This document shows, one piece after another, positions 52,916-62,311 of a stretch of DNA of 64,000 nt. This DNA is from UBA2336 sp031395485 (GTDB lineage: Bacteria; Bacteroidota; Bacteroidia; Cytophagales; Cyclobacteriaceae), in NCBI GenBank assembly GCA_031395485.1, contig JANNUS010000013.1, forward strand, positions 1 to 64,000. Reading direction: 5' to 3'. Made by a program: the position numbers and the translations under genes. How positions within the stretch are numbered: position 1 is the stretch's first letter; every line of letters starts with the position of its first letter. The notes below the pieces were generated by a model, which was not told the origin of the DNA, did not search any database, and saw only the letters and a list, made by a program, of their open reading frames with translations.

Positions 52916-55279
52916 TTATTCGCTTCTTAAGCTTTCAACGGGGTTGCTCACGGCAGCCTTAATGGCCTGTGTACTTACAATAACCACAGCAATCATAAGT
53001 GCAAAAAGCCCAACCATAGGAAGCATCCACCATGCGATTGAAACACGATATGGGTATCGTTCAAGAAAATTATTTAGAAGCCACCAGGCTATTGGAGCCG
53101 AAATAAGAAAGCTAAAAACAACCAATCGTGAAAAATCTTTTGAAAGTAAAAGGATGAGGCTTGTAACAGAGGCACCCAGTACTTTTCGAATACCTACTTC
53201 TTTGGTACGTTGCTCGGCCGTAAAAGCAGCTAGCCCAAAAAGACCAAGACACGTGATGGCAATGGCAAGCGTTGCGAAAATCATTGCAAGTCTGCTTATC
53301 AGATTAATCGTAGAAAATTTCTTCTCAAAATCGGTATCGGCAAAGCGATATTCAAAAGGATAGGTTGGATTGAGTTTTTTAAATACGCTTTCAATCTTAT
53401 CGATGGATTCTTTCAAGTCAGCGGTTTTGTTTAAGCGTAGGGTAATGGTACTACTCCACTGTGGTTCAAAAATCAGGGTAAGTGGTTCCACTGGCTGATA
53501 GGGCGAATCCATCACAACATTTCGCATAACGCCAATTATCGTTAAGTCGTTTTTATTGAATTTAATTTTTTGCCCGATGGGATTTTTCATCCCTATAAAG
53601 TCTACCGCAGCCTGATTGATTACCACGGACAGTGAATCATTAAATTCTCTTGAAAAATCGCGTCCCGCTAACAGTTGAACGCCCATAGTTTTAGTATAAT
53701 CATATTCTGTAGCAATAGTGGAAAATGATACACGTTGCTCCGCGGGCATTCCATCCCAGAATACTTCGTTATTGGAAAAAATACTGGTAATGGGGCTATT
53801 ACTTTTGCAAACAGATTTAACAACGCCTGTGCGTTCCAGTTCGGTGCGCACCGCTTGAAAATTTGTTTCCAACTCGCTGTTCGTCCAGATTTGCATTAAA
53901 TTTTCGCGGTCGTATCCCATGTCCCGACTCTTCACATGCATAATTTGTTGATAGATTACGATGGTGCCAATGATGAGAAAGATGGAGAATCCAAACTGCA
54001 TAGTAACAAGTACTTTACGAGGCGTGCTTGCTCCCTTACCAATATTTACTTTTCCCTTTAAAACCTTTACCGGTTGAAAAGCTGACAGATAGAAAGCTGG
54101 ATAGCTGCCAGAAAATATACCGATAACCAGCACCCACACAATTGCAAGTGCCCATACCAACGGATTTGAGTAATCAATTGTAATATTTTTATTCACTAGT
54201 GTGTTGTAGGCAGGCAATATCAGCTCAACCAGAACCAAGGCGATCATGGAAGATATGAGTGTGATCAATACAGATTCGCCCAAAAATTGGAAGATCAATT
54301 CCTTTCTTCGTGATCCAACACTTTTGCGAATACCAACCTCACGTGCGCGACTTTCGCTGCGTGCGGTTGCAAGGTTCATGAAATTGATGCACGCAATGAT
54401 TAGAACAAAAATGGCAATGGCCGTAAAGAGCTGAACATATTCGATCATGCCGCCCGAATTTTTCCCGTTTTCAAAGTTTGAGTATAGTCTCCATTTGCTT
54501 ATTGGATGTAGGAATACCTGGGCAGTAGGTGCTTTTGGATTATTATTTTTTACAAGATCCTGAATGCTGTTGTTCACGTCTGCTTCCGTAGCCCCTGGTT
54601 GCAACTCAACATACATTTGAAAGGAATTGTTATTCCAATTATCTTTGGAATTCCGAACCCAACTTTGAGTTGCCTCATAATAACTGAAAGGTAAAACGTA
54701 ATCAAACTGAAAGAATGATTGCTTCGGTACATCCTGTATTACGCCCGTTACTTTTAATTCCTCACCGTTATCAATTTTTATAAGTTGATTGATAGGATCT
54801 TTTTCATTAAAAAAAGTTTTTGCTGTTGATTCTGTAATAACAATAGAGGTTGGTTCATTAAGAGCGGTGTATGGGTCGCCCTTCACCATTTTAAAGCTGA
54901 ACATTTTAAAAAAGTCCTCACTGGCACTAAGCCCCATTTTGTTTATCCGTTTGTCATCTACCTGAAGCATGTTGCCTTCACCCCAGTTAGTCATGGCAAT
55001 GTGTTTCACCTGACTGGATTTATTTTTTATTGCCTCTTTTAGGGCGTATGGCATGGATGGGCCTGTACCAATGCCTTGTGCCCAGGTTTCACTTTTGTAT
55101 ACTTTATAAATGCGATCGTAGTTTTCGTGGAAGTCATCAAATGCGTATTCATCGGCTACCCACAAAAAAATTAGTATGCTACTGGCGATTCCAATCGATA
55201 GCCCCGCAATGTTGATGAAGGAGTATACTGTGTTTTTTTGGAGGTTACGGAGAGCGATTTTGAAATAGTTTCTCAACAT
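52916..55279 (-). CDS. MacB/FtsX-type ABC permease, paralogue 4
   Basis: The 787-residue permease opens MLRNYFKIALRNLQKNTVYS and ends AAVSNPVESLRSE. Its FtsX motifs are TARSESRAREVGIRKSVGSR and GIRKVLGASVTSLIL. It follows paralogue 5 after 63 nt; that gap holds the inverted repeat at 55302-55329. Confidence 0.93.
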   Translation of the reverse strand: MLRNYFKIALRNLQKNTVYSFINIAGLSIGIASSILIFLWVADEYAFDDFHENYDRIYKVYKSETWAQGIGTGPSMPYALKEAIKNKSSQVKHIAMTNWGEGNMLQVDDKRINKMGLSASEDFFKMFSFKMVKGDPYTALNEPTSIVITESTAKTFFNEKDPINQLIKIDNGEELKVTGVIQDVPKQSFFQFDYVLPFSYYEATQSWVRNSKDNWNNNSFQMYVELQPGATEADVNNSIQDLVKNNNPKAPTAQVFLHPISKWRLYSNFENGKNSGGMIEYVQLFTAIAIFVLIIACINFMNLATARSESRAREVGIRKSVGSRRKELIFQFLGESVLITLISSMIALVLVELILPAYNTLVNKNITIDYSNPLVWALAIVWVLVIGIFSGSYPAFYLSAFQPVKVLKGKVNIGKGASTPRKVLVTMQFGFSIFLIIGTIVIYQQIMHVKSRDMGYDRENLMQIWTNSELETNFQAVRTELERTGVVKSVCKSNSPITSIFSNNEVFWDGMPAEQRVSFSTIATEYDYTKTMGVQLLAGRDFSREFNDSLSVVINQAAVDFIGMKNPIGQKIKFNKNDLTIIGVMRNVVMDSPYQPVEPLTLIFEPQWSSTITLRLNKTADLKESIDKIESVFKKLNPTYPFEYRFADTDFEKKFSTINLISRLAMIFATLAIAITCLGLFGLAAFTAEQRTKEVGIRKVLGASVTSLILLLSKDFSRLVVFSFLISAPIAWWLLNNFLERYPYRVSIAWWMLPMVGLFALMIAVVIVSTQAIKAAVSNPVESLRSE

Positions 55280-55301
55280 TTTATTGTCATTTAAGAGTAC
55301 A

Positions 55302-55329
55302 GTTCATCCCGATAGTTATCGGGATGAAC
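55302..55329. repeat. Perfect 13-bp inverted repeat
   Basis: GTTCATCCCGATA (55302-55314) and TATCGGGATGAAC (55317-55329) are exact inverted copies with a 2-nt loop. It lies between two permease genes with no T-run, so it is not a standard terminator. The core CCCGATA/TATCGGG also resembles the terminator arm at 15711-15728. Confidence 0.9.
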
Positions 55330-55342
55330 CGATAATTTATTT

Positions 55343-57790
55343 TTATTCGTTGCGCAATGAATTCACTGGATTGGAAAGGGCTGCCTTTACAGACTCAAAC
55401 CCCACTGTTAACCAGGCCACTAAAAAGGAAGCTGCACCGGCTATAATAAATATCCACACACTCATTTTTACATGGAAAGAAAAAGTCTGAAGCCACTCGT
55501 TCATAAAATAGTAACTGATGGGTACAGCAATGGCAAAGGCGATGGCGATGAGTTTGATAAAATCGGTAGTCAACATCTGCACAATATTGGTGACCGAAGC
55601 ACCCATCACTTTGCGAATGCCGATTTCTTTTGTTTTGCGTTCGGCCACATAAATAGACAATCCGTATAAACCCATGCAGGAAATGATAAGGGCAATGGTG
55701 GTGAAGGAGGTGATCACCATGGCCATGCGTTCGTCTGCCTCATATTGTTGCTTTACATGTTGGGTCATTAAAATACTTTCAAAGGGTGTATTGGGATTTA
55801 GTTCTTTCCAGAGTTGAGCAACCTGCTCGTTAAAAGTCTGGAAATTTTTCGAGTCAATGGAAACCGTTGCAAACAAGAAACCATTCATTTCTGTTGGGAT
55901 TTGAAAAAGTAATGGGCTGATCTCTTCATGCAAAGAAGCATGATGAAAATCTTCTACTACCCCAATAATTTCATGGCGCCTAATAGTACCTGCCCAGTCT
56001 GTCATAATAAACGAACCAATTGCTTCTTCCAGACTTAACCCAAGTTGCTTGAGGCTGGATTGATTAACAATTATTCGTTGCAATTCGCTTGTGTAAGCGG
56101 AAGAATCTGTTTCAAAAATAAAGTCACGTCCGGCAATCAGGTTGATGCCCAATGTTTCAAAATAATTCTCATCGGTATAAATAACGAAGTGGTGAATTGC
56201 ATCCTGCATAGAACCACCTTGTTTGTATAACGAAAAATCGCGAAGTAAAAATGTAGATGGTAAGCTTGTACCACCCGATACCGTGCTTACGCCTGTAAGT
56301 GTTTGAAGTTGATCTTTGAAATTGGCGTACGATTCTTTAGCCTCTACAGTGCGCAAAGGAAACGTTACATTGTATTCAGGGTTGAAGCCCAATGATTGTG
56401 AACGAATGTAGTTCATCTGCGTATAGATGATGGCGATGGAGGAGATGAGCGTGATGGAGATAATAAACTGCACTACTACTAAACTTTTACGGAGCCAATT
56501 TCCGCCACCTCCACTTAAGAGTTTGTCTTTCAATATTGCAGCGGGTTGAAAAGAAGAGAGATAAAAGGCAGGATAGCTTCCGGCTATTATACCGGTAATG
56601 AGGGCAACAGCAAACAGGGCAGCAGCAAGAAACAATAGGTTTGTACCCGTAAGACTCAGTTGTTTTTGTGTAACATAATTGAAGAGTGGTAATGCGAGCT
56701 GAACAATAATAATCGCTAATGCAGCAGCGATAAAAACAATAATAATTGACTCCCCTAAAAACTGACGAATCAAGCTTCCGCGTGTAGCACCCATCGTTTT
56801 GCGCACACCTACTTCTCCAGCTCGCTGGCTGGCTTTGGCAGTGGCAAGGTTCATGAAGTTGATGCAGGCAATCAACAAAATAAAAGCAGCAATGGAGGTA
56901 AGAATATAGAGATAGGTAATATTGCCTTTGTTACTCAGGTCGAAAATATAGTCGGCTGAGAATAAATGAATATCATTTAATGCTTGTAAGTGCAACGATT
57001 TATTCATGCCCGCTGCTCGTAGTTCTTGGCCACCGTGTTTCTCCAGCAGGTCTGCTAACTTTGCTTCTGTTTGCTGGGGTGATGTACCTGCTTTTAGGCG
57101 AATAAAGGCCTGACCAAAATTTTGCCCGGACCAGGTAGTAATACCACTGATCCACTCACCCCAACCCTTGCTGTTCATGCTCATGTAGAAGTCAGCATCT
57201 ACGTGCGATTTGTGTTGGAGAGGTTGCAACACACCACCTACTCGAAATGTATCCACAGAGCCACCACTGGTAATAACAAGTAATTCATCTAAGGCCGACT
57301 CAGCACCAAAAAGCTTTTCAGCCAGGGCCGATGAAAGCACAACAGAGGAAGGAGCACTAAGTGCTACCTGGGCATTGCCTTCTTTAAATTGATAACTGAA
57401 CACATCAAAAAAAGTAGAATCAACAAGGTAGCCCCGCTTTTCGTAAAAAGACTTGTCTTTGTACTGAATCAGATGTTGTTCTACTTCTGGTGGTGGAATA
57501 ACGCGCGTTGCGTTTTCGACTTCCGGAAATTCTGTGCGCACAACCATGGCAATGGGTGGAGATGTACGTGGGTTTAGAACCTCTTCATTATTGTTTTTAA
57601 AAGTAGTAGTGATACGGTAGGTGCGGTCGTAGGCTGCAAAATGCTTCTCGTAACTCAACTCATCGTACACATACAAAGCCAGTAATACACAACAGCTTAT
57701 GCCCATCGATAAACCGAGCACGTTGATGATCGAAAATGTTTTGTGTTTAAGGAGGTTGCGTAACGCGATTTTGAAGTAGTTCTGAAGCAT
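55343..57790 (-). CDS. MacB/FtsX-type ABC permease, paralogue 5
   Basis: The 815-residue permease opens MLQNYFKIALRNLLKHKTFS and ends AALSNPVNSLRNE. It has the conserved NFMNLATAKASQRAGEVGVR and GIRKVMGASVTNIVQML segments. It is the first gene of the collinear set of four and has the possible sigma-54 promoter just upstream (57818-57833). Confidence 0.93.
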   Translation of the reverse strand: MLQNYFKIALRNLLKHKTFSIINVLGLSMGISCCVLLALYVYDELSYEKHFAAYDRTYRITTTFKNNNEEVLNPRTSPPIAMVVRTEFPEVENATRVIPPPEVEQHLIQYKDKSFYEKRGYLVDSTFFDVFSYQFKEGNAQVALSAPSSVVLSSALAEKLFGAESALDELLVITSGGSVDTFRVGGVLQPLQHKSHVDADFYMSMNSKGWGEWISGITTWSGQNFGQAFIRLKAGTSPQQTEAKLADLLEKHGGQELRAAGMNKSLHLQALNDIHLFSADYIFDLSNKGNITYLYILTSIAAFILLIACINFMNLATAKASQRAGEVGVRKTMGATRGSLIRQFLGESIIIVFIAAALAIIIVQLALPLFNYVTQKQLSLTGTNLLFLAAALFAVALITGIIAGSYPAFYLSSFQPAAILKDKLLSGGGGNWLRKSLVVVQFIISITLISSIAIIYTQMNYIRSQSLGFNPEYNVTFPLRTVEAKESYANFKDQLQTLTGVSTVSGGTSLPSTFLLRDFSLYKQGGSMQDAIHHFVIYTDENYFETLGINLIAGRDFIFETDSSAYTSELQRIIVNQSSLKQLGLSLEEAIGSFIMTDWAGTIRRHEIIGVVEDFHHASLHEEISPLLFQIPTEMNGFLFATVSIDSKNFQTFNEQVAQLWKELNPNTPFESILMTQHVKQQYEADERMAMVITSFTTIALIISCMGLYGLSIYVAERKTKEIGIRKVMGASVTNIVQMLTTDFIKLIAIAFAIAVPISYYFMNEWLQTFSFHVKMSVWIFIIAGAASFLVAWLTVGFESVKAALSNPVNSLRNE

Positions 57791-57817
57791 ACTGATGGGG
57801 TTAACCGGTCGGCTAAT

Positions 57818-57918
57818 TCCAATATCAGTGCCAGTGTAATAAGGGTGAAATTAAGCGTGAATTGAGCTATTCATGATGGGATAACGACCAATATTGAACG
57901 AAAGCGTCCGAATTCGGA
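57818..57918 (-). promoter_or_regulatory. Possible sigma-54 promoter and enhancer-like palindrome of permease 5
   Basis: On the minus strand TGGCACTGATATTGGA (57833-57818) matches TGGCAC-N5-TTGCA except that the invariant C of the -12 element is G. About 75-90 nt upstream, the perfect palindrome TCCGAATTCGGA (57907-57918) sits where enhancer sites of sigma-54 activators lie. The promoter is about 17 nt before the ATG at 57790. Confidence 0.4.
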
Positions 57919-57937
57919 TGATTGTCTCCTATTGAAT

Positions 57938-59893
57938 TTATACGTCTTTCTCTCTCTTAATCTTCACCTTAGCAGGTGGCCCTACTTGTATAGGAGCTTT
58001 TTCAAGTTCAAGATTAGCGGCTTCAATTCCATAGTGTTCTTCCGTTGAAAGACTGAATTTTTTCAAGATGCGGTAGCCCTGAATAATTAACCGGTCGAAG
58101 TTTGATATTTCACTATCCGATGAAGCCCACGATTGAATGATGATGTATTTGAAATCTGCCGTCATGCTGTACTTGTGCAAGGCAGGGTATGGGCTGATCA
58201 AATCAATCTCGGCATTGTCGGCCATTTCGTGAATAATCTTATTGAACAAAAGATTGAGGCGGTGGTCTGCTTTAAATCCAAGTTTAATCCTTACGAAAAA
58301 ACATTTCTTTGGTATGATTGTGTCCACCGAATACTTGCTCGTAAACGGAGTATCAACCGTATCAATATGAACAAACCAATAAACATCGGCTCGCTTGGGC
58401 CGCTTTCGGAAGATGGAATAAATAATGTTAGAGTCTATGTATTTTTTACTGTCGGCTACGGCAAGAAATACCAAGTTGGTTGCTTCTTTTGGAATTGTGG
58501 TATCGGCTTGTAAATCCTTGATCATGTCTTCATAATGCTTTAAGTCAACAAATTCGGTATGGCGCGTTCTGAGCGCGCGTGCACGAACTTGAACAAACAG
58601 GATTACAAAAAAGAAAACGGCCATTAAAAAAGTAAACCAGCCACCGTGTTGAAACTTGTTAAGATTTGAAACAAGGAACATGATTTCTAATGAAAAGAAA
58701 ACGAGCCCGATAATGATGGTTCGTACCGTTGAGTGTTTTGCTGTGTAAAAGTAAAAGACCAATAGTAAGGTGGTCATCAACATGTTAATGGTAATCGCCA
58801 GCCCGTATGCACCCTCCATCGAAGATGACTCGCGGAAGAGCAACACCACAAGAATAGAACCTGTAAGCAAAATCCAGTTAACGGATGGAATATAAATCTG
58901 CCCTCTTAATTGTGTTGGGTATCGAACACGAACCATTGGCCAAAGTTTAAGCTTCATGGCTTCGTTTACAAGGGTGAAGGTTCCTGAGATTAATGCCTGA
59001 CTGGCAATAATGGCCGCTAGCGTGGCAATGACTATTCCTACTACGAGAAATTCTTGCGGTATGATGGCGTAGAATGGTATTTGATCTCCAATTGTCTGGC
59101 CTTCTATACTCATCAACCAAGCCGCCTGCCCAAAGTAATTTAGCAACAAAGAAATTATTACCACCGACCAACCGACCCGTACGTTTTCTTTCCCACAGTG
59201 TCCTAAATCAGAGTACAAAGCTTCAGCGCCTGTTGTACACAAAAAAACTGCTCCTAAAATCCAAAAGCCTCCCGGGTGTAAAGTCAATAACTGAACAGCA
59301 TACATAGGGTTGAGTGCTTCGAGTACCGATGGGTTTTTAACTAACTGAATCGCACCCAATGTGCCAATTGCCACAAACCATACCGTCATGATGGGGCCAA
59401 AAGTCTTCCCTACCACGTTGCTTCCAAATTGCTGGAATAGGAACATTCCGATCATAATTGCAATCACGATTTGAACAGTGGGAATATCTTCGTTGATAAT
59501 CCGTAATCCTTCAACAGCAGAAGAAATACTAATGGCCGGTGTTAAAAATCCATCCGCGATAAGCGAGGCGCATCCGATAATAGCGGGATATATTACCCAT
59601 TTAACTTTGTACCGTCTTACCAAAGCATATAGCGCGAAAATACCGCCCTCACCTTTGTTATCGGCATTTAATGCCAGGTACACATACTTTATGGTTGTGA
59701 TTAATATGAGCGTCCAGAAAATACATGAAAGCCCACCGTAAATTAATTCTTTGCTAATTGTTTCGGCCTGAACAATGGCTTTGAATACATACAACGGTGA
59801 AGTACCAATGTCTCCATAAATTATTCCAAGAGAAATCAGAATCCCTGCGGTGGAAAGTGGATTACTGTGCTTTTGCGATTCGAGTGCGGCCAT
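57938..59893 (-). CDS. kup: Kup-family potassium uptake transporter
   Basis: Kup takes up K+, probably with H+. The 651-residue protein has about 12 membrane helices in its first 430 residues. The signatures include LGIIYGDIGTSPLYVFK near residue 18, ADNKGEGGIFALYAL and DGFLTPAISISSAVEG. The soluble C-terminal domain is typical. It is a single-gene unit. Confidence 0.95.
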   Translation of the reverse strand: MAALESQKHSNPLSTAGILISLGIIYGDIGTSPLYVFKAIVQAETISKELIYGGLSCIFWTLILITTIKYVYLALNADNKGEGGIFALYALVRRYKVKWVIYPAIIGCASLIADGFLTPAISISSAVEGLRIINEDIPTVQIVIAIMIGMFLFQQFGSNVVGKTFGPIMTVWFVAIGTLGAIQLVKNPSVLEALNPMYAVQLLTLHPGGFWILGAVFLCTTGAEALYSDLGHCGKENVRVGWSVVIISLLLNYFGQAAWLMSIEGQTIGDQIPFYAIIPQEFLVVGIVIATLAAIIASQALISGTFTLVNEAMKLKLWPMVRVRYPTQLRGQIYIPSVNWILLTGSILVVLLFRESSSMEGAYGLAITINMLMTTLLLVFYFYTAKHSTVRTIIIGLVFFSLEIMFLVSNLNKFQHGGWFTFLMAVFFFVILFVQVRARALRTRHTEFVDLKHYEDMIKDLQADTTIPKEATNLVFLAVADSKKYIDSNIIYSIFRKRPKRADVYWFVHIDTVDTPFTSKYSVDTIIPKKCFFVRIKLGFKADHRLNLLFNKIIHEMADNAEIDLISPYPALHKYSMTADFKYIIIQSWASSDSEISNFDRLIIQGYRILKKFSLSTEEHYGIEAANLELEKAPIQVGPPAKVKIKREKDV

Positions 59894-60073
59894 TCTTACC
59901 TATTAATGTAGCTAAATAATCTTAATTAAAAGAAGTTGATTGGGCTATGTTTTGAGTTGACGTAATGATTAGTAATTTGAGTATCTTGAAGGAGTAGCTT
60001 CGAAAACGGCCGCTAAGTTACTGGTGTTTATGGAATCGCAAAATGGAAGCCGTTTATTAAACTAAAAATTGAA

Positions 60074-60102
60074 TTGTGTGTGAGAAAAAGGCTTTATTTT
60101 TG
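60074..60102 (+). promoter_or_regulatory. Promoter of the coiled-coil lipoprotein gene
   Basis: TTG at 60074-60076, an 18-nt spacer and TATTTTTG at 60095-60102 match the Bacteroidota promoter. Transcription would start near 60109, about 44 nt before the ATG at 60153. The rest of the 259-bp gap back to kup shows nothing else that I can support. Confidence 0.6.
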
Positions 60103-60152
60103 AGCGTGATAAGTAACTAAAATTCTTTTGAGAATCTCAAATCTTGATTGAA

Positions 60153-60935
60153 ATGAACGTATTTTTGCAGTTACCAAAACCCACCTATATGTGCATCCGA
60201 TTATTGCTGGTATTTCTAGTAGCTACGTTCATCGCAGGCTGTAATACAGAAGAAAAGGCACAGCTTCAATCGAAGGTTGATTCACTTACAGTAGAATTGG
60301 AAACTTCGCAGCGAATGGCGGAGACTTTACAAGACGTTGGTTCGTTAATGGATTCCATTGATGCCAACCGCCAATTGTTGCGCATAAATATGGTAGAAGG
60401 CACTACCTATGATAATTACACAGCCCGAATGAAAGACCTCAATAATTATGTGAGGGAAACGGAAGAAAAAATTCAAGACCTGGAGCGTCAATTAAAAAAA
60501 TCAAAAAGCAATGTTTCAGGCTTTTCAAAAACTATTAAAAAACTAAAGGCAGAACTTCTCGGTAAATCAGAAGATATAATAGCCCTTCAGGAAAAGGTGG
60601 ATTTGCAACGCAATGAAAATCAGAACCTAAGCCAGACTATTAAATTGCAAGAGGATGAACTTTCGGACAAGGAGAGCCAGATACGGGTTAAGGAAGAAGA
60701 GCTCGCCATAATAGAAGCAAGAATTCAAGAGTTGTTGATTAATTCTAAGGTTAGCGAAGCCGATGCGTATTTTGCACGTGCAAAGGCGGTTGAAGAAACT
60801 GCAAATCGTACGATGTTAGCGCCTAAGAAGAAAAAAGCTTCATACCAAGAAGCTATAGACTTGTACAAAAAAGCACTTTCGTTAGGCAAAAAAGAAGCTC
60901 AGGCAAAGATTAACGCGCTTGAAAAAAAGCTTTAA
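60153..60935 (+). CDS. Coiled-coil lipoprotein
   Basis: The 260-residue product has a lipoprotein signal peptide with lipobox FIAGC. The mature part is dominated by heptad-like coiled coils (about residues 30-200, rich in Lys, Glu and Leu), then a short TPR-like tail with KKKASYQEAIDLYKKALSLG. The function is unknown; a structural role in the envelope is plausible. The start was set at the ATG at 60153; MCIRLLL at 60189 is an alternative that would shorten the pre-signal part. Confidence 0.75.
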   Translation: MNVFLQLPKPTYMCIRLLLVFLVATFIAGCNTEEKAQLQSKVDSLTVELETSQRMAETLQDVGSLMDSIDANRQLLRINMVEGTTYDNYTARMKDLNNYVRETEEKIQDLERQLKKSKSNVSGFSKTIKKLKAELLGKSEDIIALQEKVDLQRNENQNLSQTIKLQEDELSDKESQIRVKEEELAIIEARIQELLINSKVSEADAYFARAKAVEETANRTMLAPKKKKASYQEAIDLYKKALSLGKKEAQAKINALEKKL

Positions 60936-60987
60936 ATTTACTCATGGTAGTTTAAAATGGCCGTTTCCCGAATCCGGGGAGTTATTC

Positions 60988-60995
60988 TATCTTTG
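60988..60995 (+). promoter_or_regulatory. -7 box of the CNNM-type transporter gene
   Basis: TATCTTTG is a perfect TANNTTTG match 18 nt before the ATG at 61013. No clear -33 TTTG is present at the expected distance. Confidence 0.5.
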
Positions 60996-61012
60996 CCCCC
61001 TTAATTTCCGCC

Positions 61013-62311
61013 ATGGCCTTTGATGTTTTACTGACAATCTCCCTCGTTTTATTGAATGGCTTTTTCGTGGCAGCCGAATTTGCCATTGTAAAGGTACGGT
61101 CATCTCAGATCGCCCTAAAGGAGGGTAATTTCTCTAAAAAAACTGCCATGAACATTATTGACCATCTGGATGGCTATTTGGCGGCCACTCAACTAGGTAT
61201 TACGCTTGCCAGTCTGGGTTTGGGCTGGGTGGGTGAAGATGTTATGTCAAGAATAATCCTAAATGCTATGCACGGGATGGGGTATGACCTTAGCGAAACA
61301 TTATCGCATGCAATAGCATTGCCGCTAGCATTCTTCTTTCTAACCGTTATGCATATTGTATTTGGCGAACTGGCGCCCAAATCCTTGGCAATTCGTTATC
61401 CCGCTTCTGTTACGCTTAAGGTTTCTGTACCATTAAGGATTTTTTACATTGTATTCAGGCCATTCATTTGGTTGCTAAACGGAATGGCTAATACATTTTT
61501 AAGATTATTCGGAATTAAACCTATTAGCGAGCAAGAAATACATTCGGAGGATGAATTGAAACTGATCATCGCTGAAAGCGAGGAGGGGGGAGCTATTGAG
61601 CCTTCTGAACGTGAGTTGATTCAAAACGTTTTTGATTTTGATGACCGCGTAGTGCGACAAGTAATGGTACCGCGAATGAGAATCAGTGCTATTAAAGCTG
61701 AGGTTACTGTTCGGGAAGCGATGGATATTGTGTTGAGAGAAGGATACTCACGGTATCCGGTTTACGAGCATTCACTAGATGAGATCATAGGAATTATTTT
61801 TGCTAAAGATATTATCCGGGCGTATGTAGATGAACACAATCACAAAAACCTGAAGGATGTAATGCGGTCTGTTCAATATGTTCCGGAAACAAAGCCAATT
61901 GATTCACTGTTGCGAGACTTCCAAAAGAAAAAAATTCAAATGGCCATTGTGGTGAGTGAATTTGGAGGCACGATTGGCCTCGTAACACTGGAGGACATTC
62001 TGGAGGAATTGGTGGGCGACATTCAGGATGAACATGACCACGAAACTCAAATAGTAACTACGGTTGATAAGTTGGTTTATCAGGTAGTGGCGCAATCACC
62101 TGTGCATGATATCAATAAGCACCTAAAATATCCTTTCCCCGAGTCGGACGAATATGAAACACTTGCCGGTCTTATTACACATCACCGTGTATCGCTGAAA
62201 GAAGGAGACGAGTTCACGCTGTTTAAGTATAAAATCAAAATCATCAAAATTTTTAAAACTATACCGGAAACGGTAGAGATACGCTTAGAAGACGCTGCTG
62301 ATAATACCTAA
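61013..62311 (+). CDS. CNNM/CorC-family transporter with CBS domains
   Basis: The 432-residue protein has a DUF21 (CNNM) membrane domain of four segments in the first 190 residues. Two CBS domains follow (about 205-330, with VMVPRMRISAI and the AIVVSEFGGTIGLVTLEDILEE pattern split around GG). A C-terminal CorC/HlyC transporter-associated domain ends it. Related proteins take part in Mg2+/Co2+ efflux or homeostasis. It converges with corA, overlapping by 4 nt. Confidence 0.92.
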   Translation: MAFDVLLTISLVLLNGFFVAAEFAIVKVRSSQIALKEGNFSKKTAMNIIDHLDGYLAATQLGITLASLGLGWVGEDVMSRIILNAMHGMGYDLSETLSHAIALPLAFFFLTVMHIVFGELAPKSLAIRYPASVTLKVSVPLRIFYIVFRPFIWLLNGMANTFLRLFGIKPISEQEIHSEDELKLIIAESEEGGAIEPSERELIQNVFDFDDRVVRQVMVPRMRISAIKAEVTVREAMDIVLREGYSRYPVYEHSLDEIIGIIFAKDIIRAYVDEHNHKNLKDVMRSVQYVPETKPIDSLLRDFQKKKIQMAIVVSEFGGTIGLVTLEDILEELVGDIQDEHDHETQIVTTVDKLVYQVVAQSPVHDINKHLKYPFPESDEYETLAGLITHHRVSLKEGDEFTLFKYKIKIIKIFKTIPETVEIRLEDAADNT

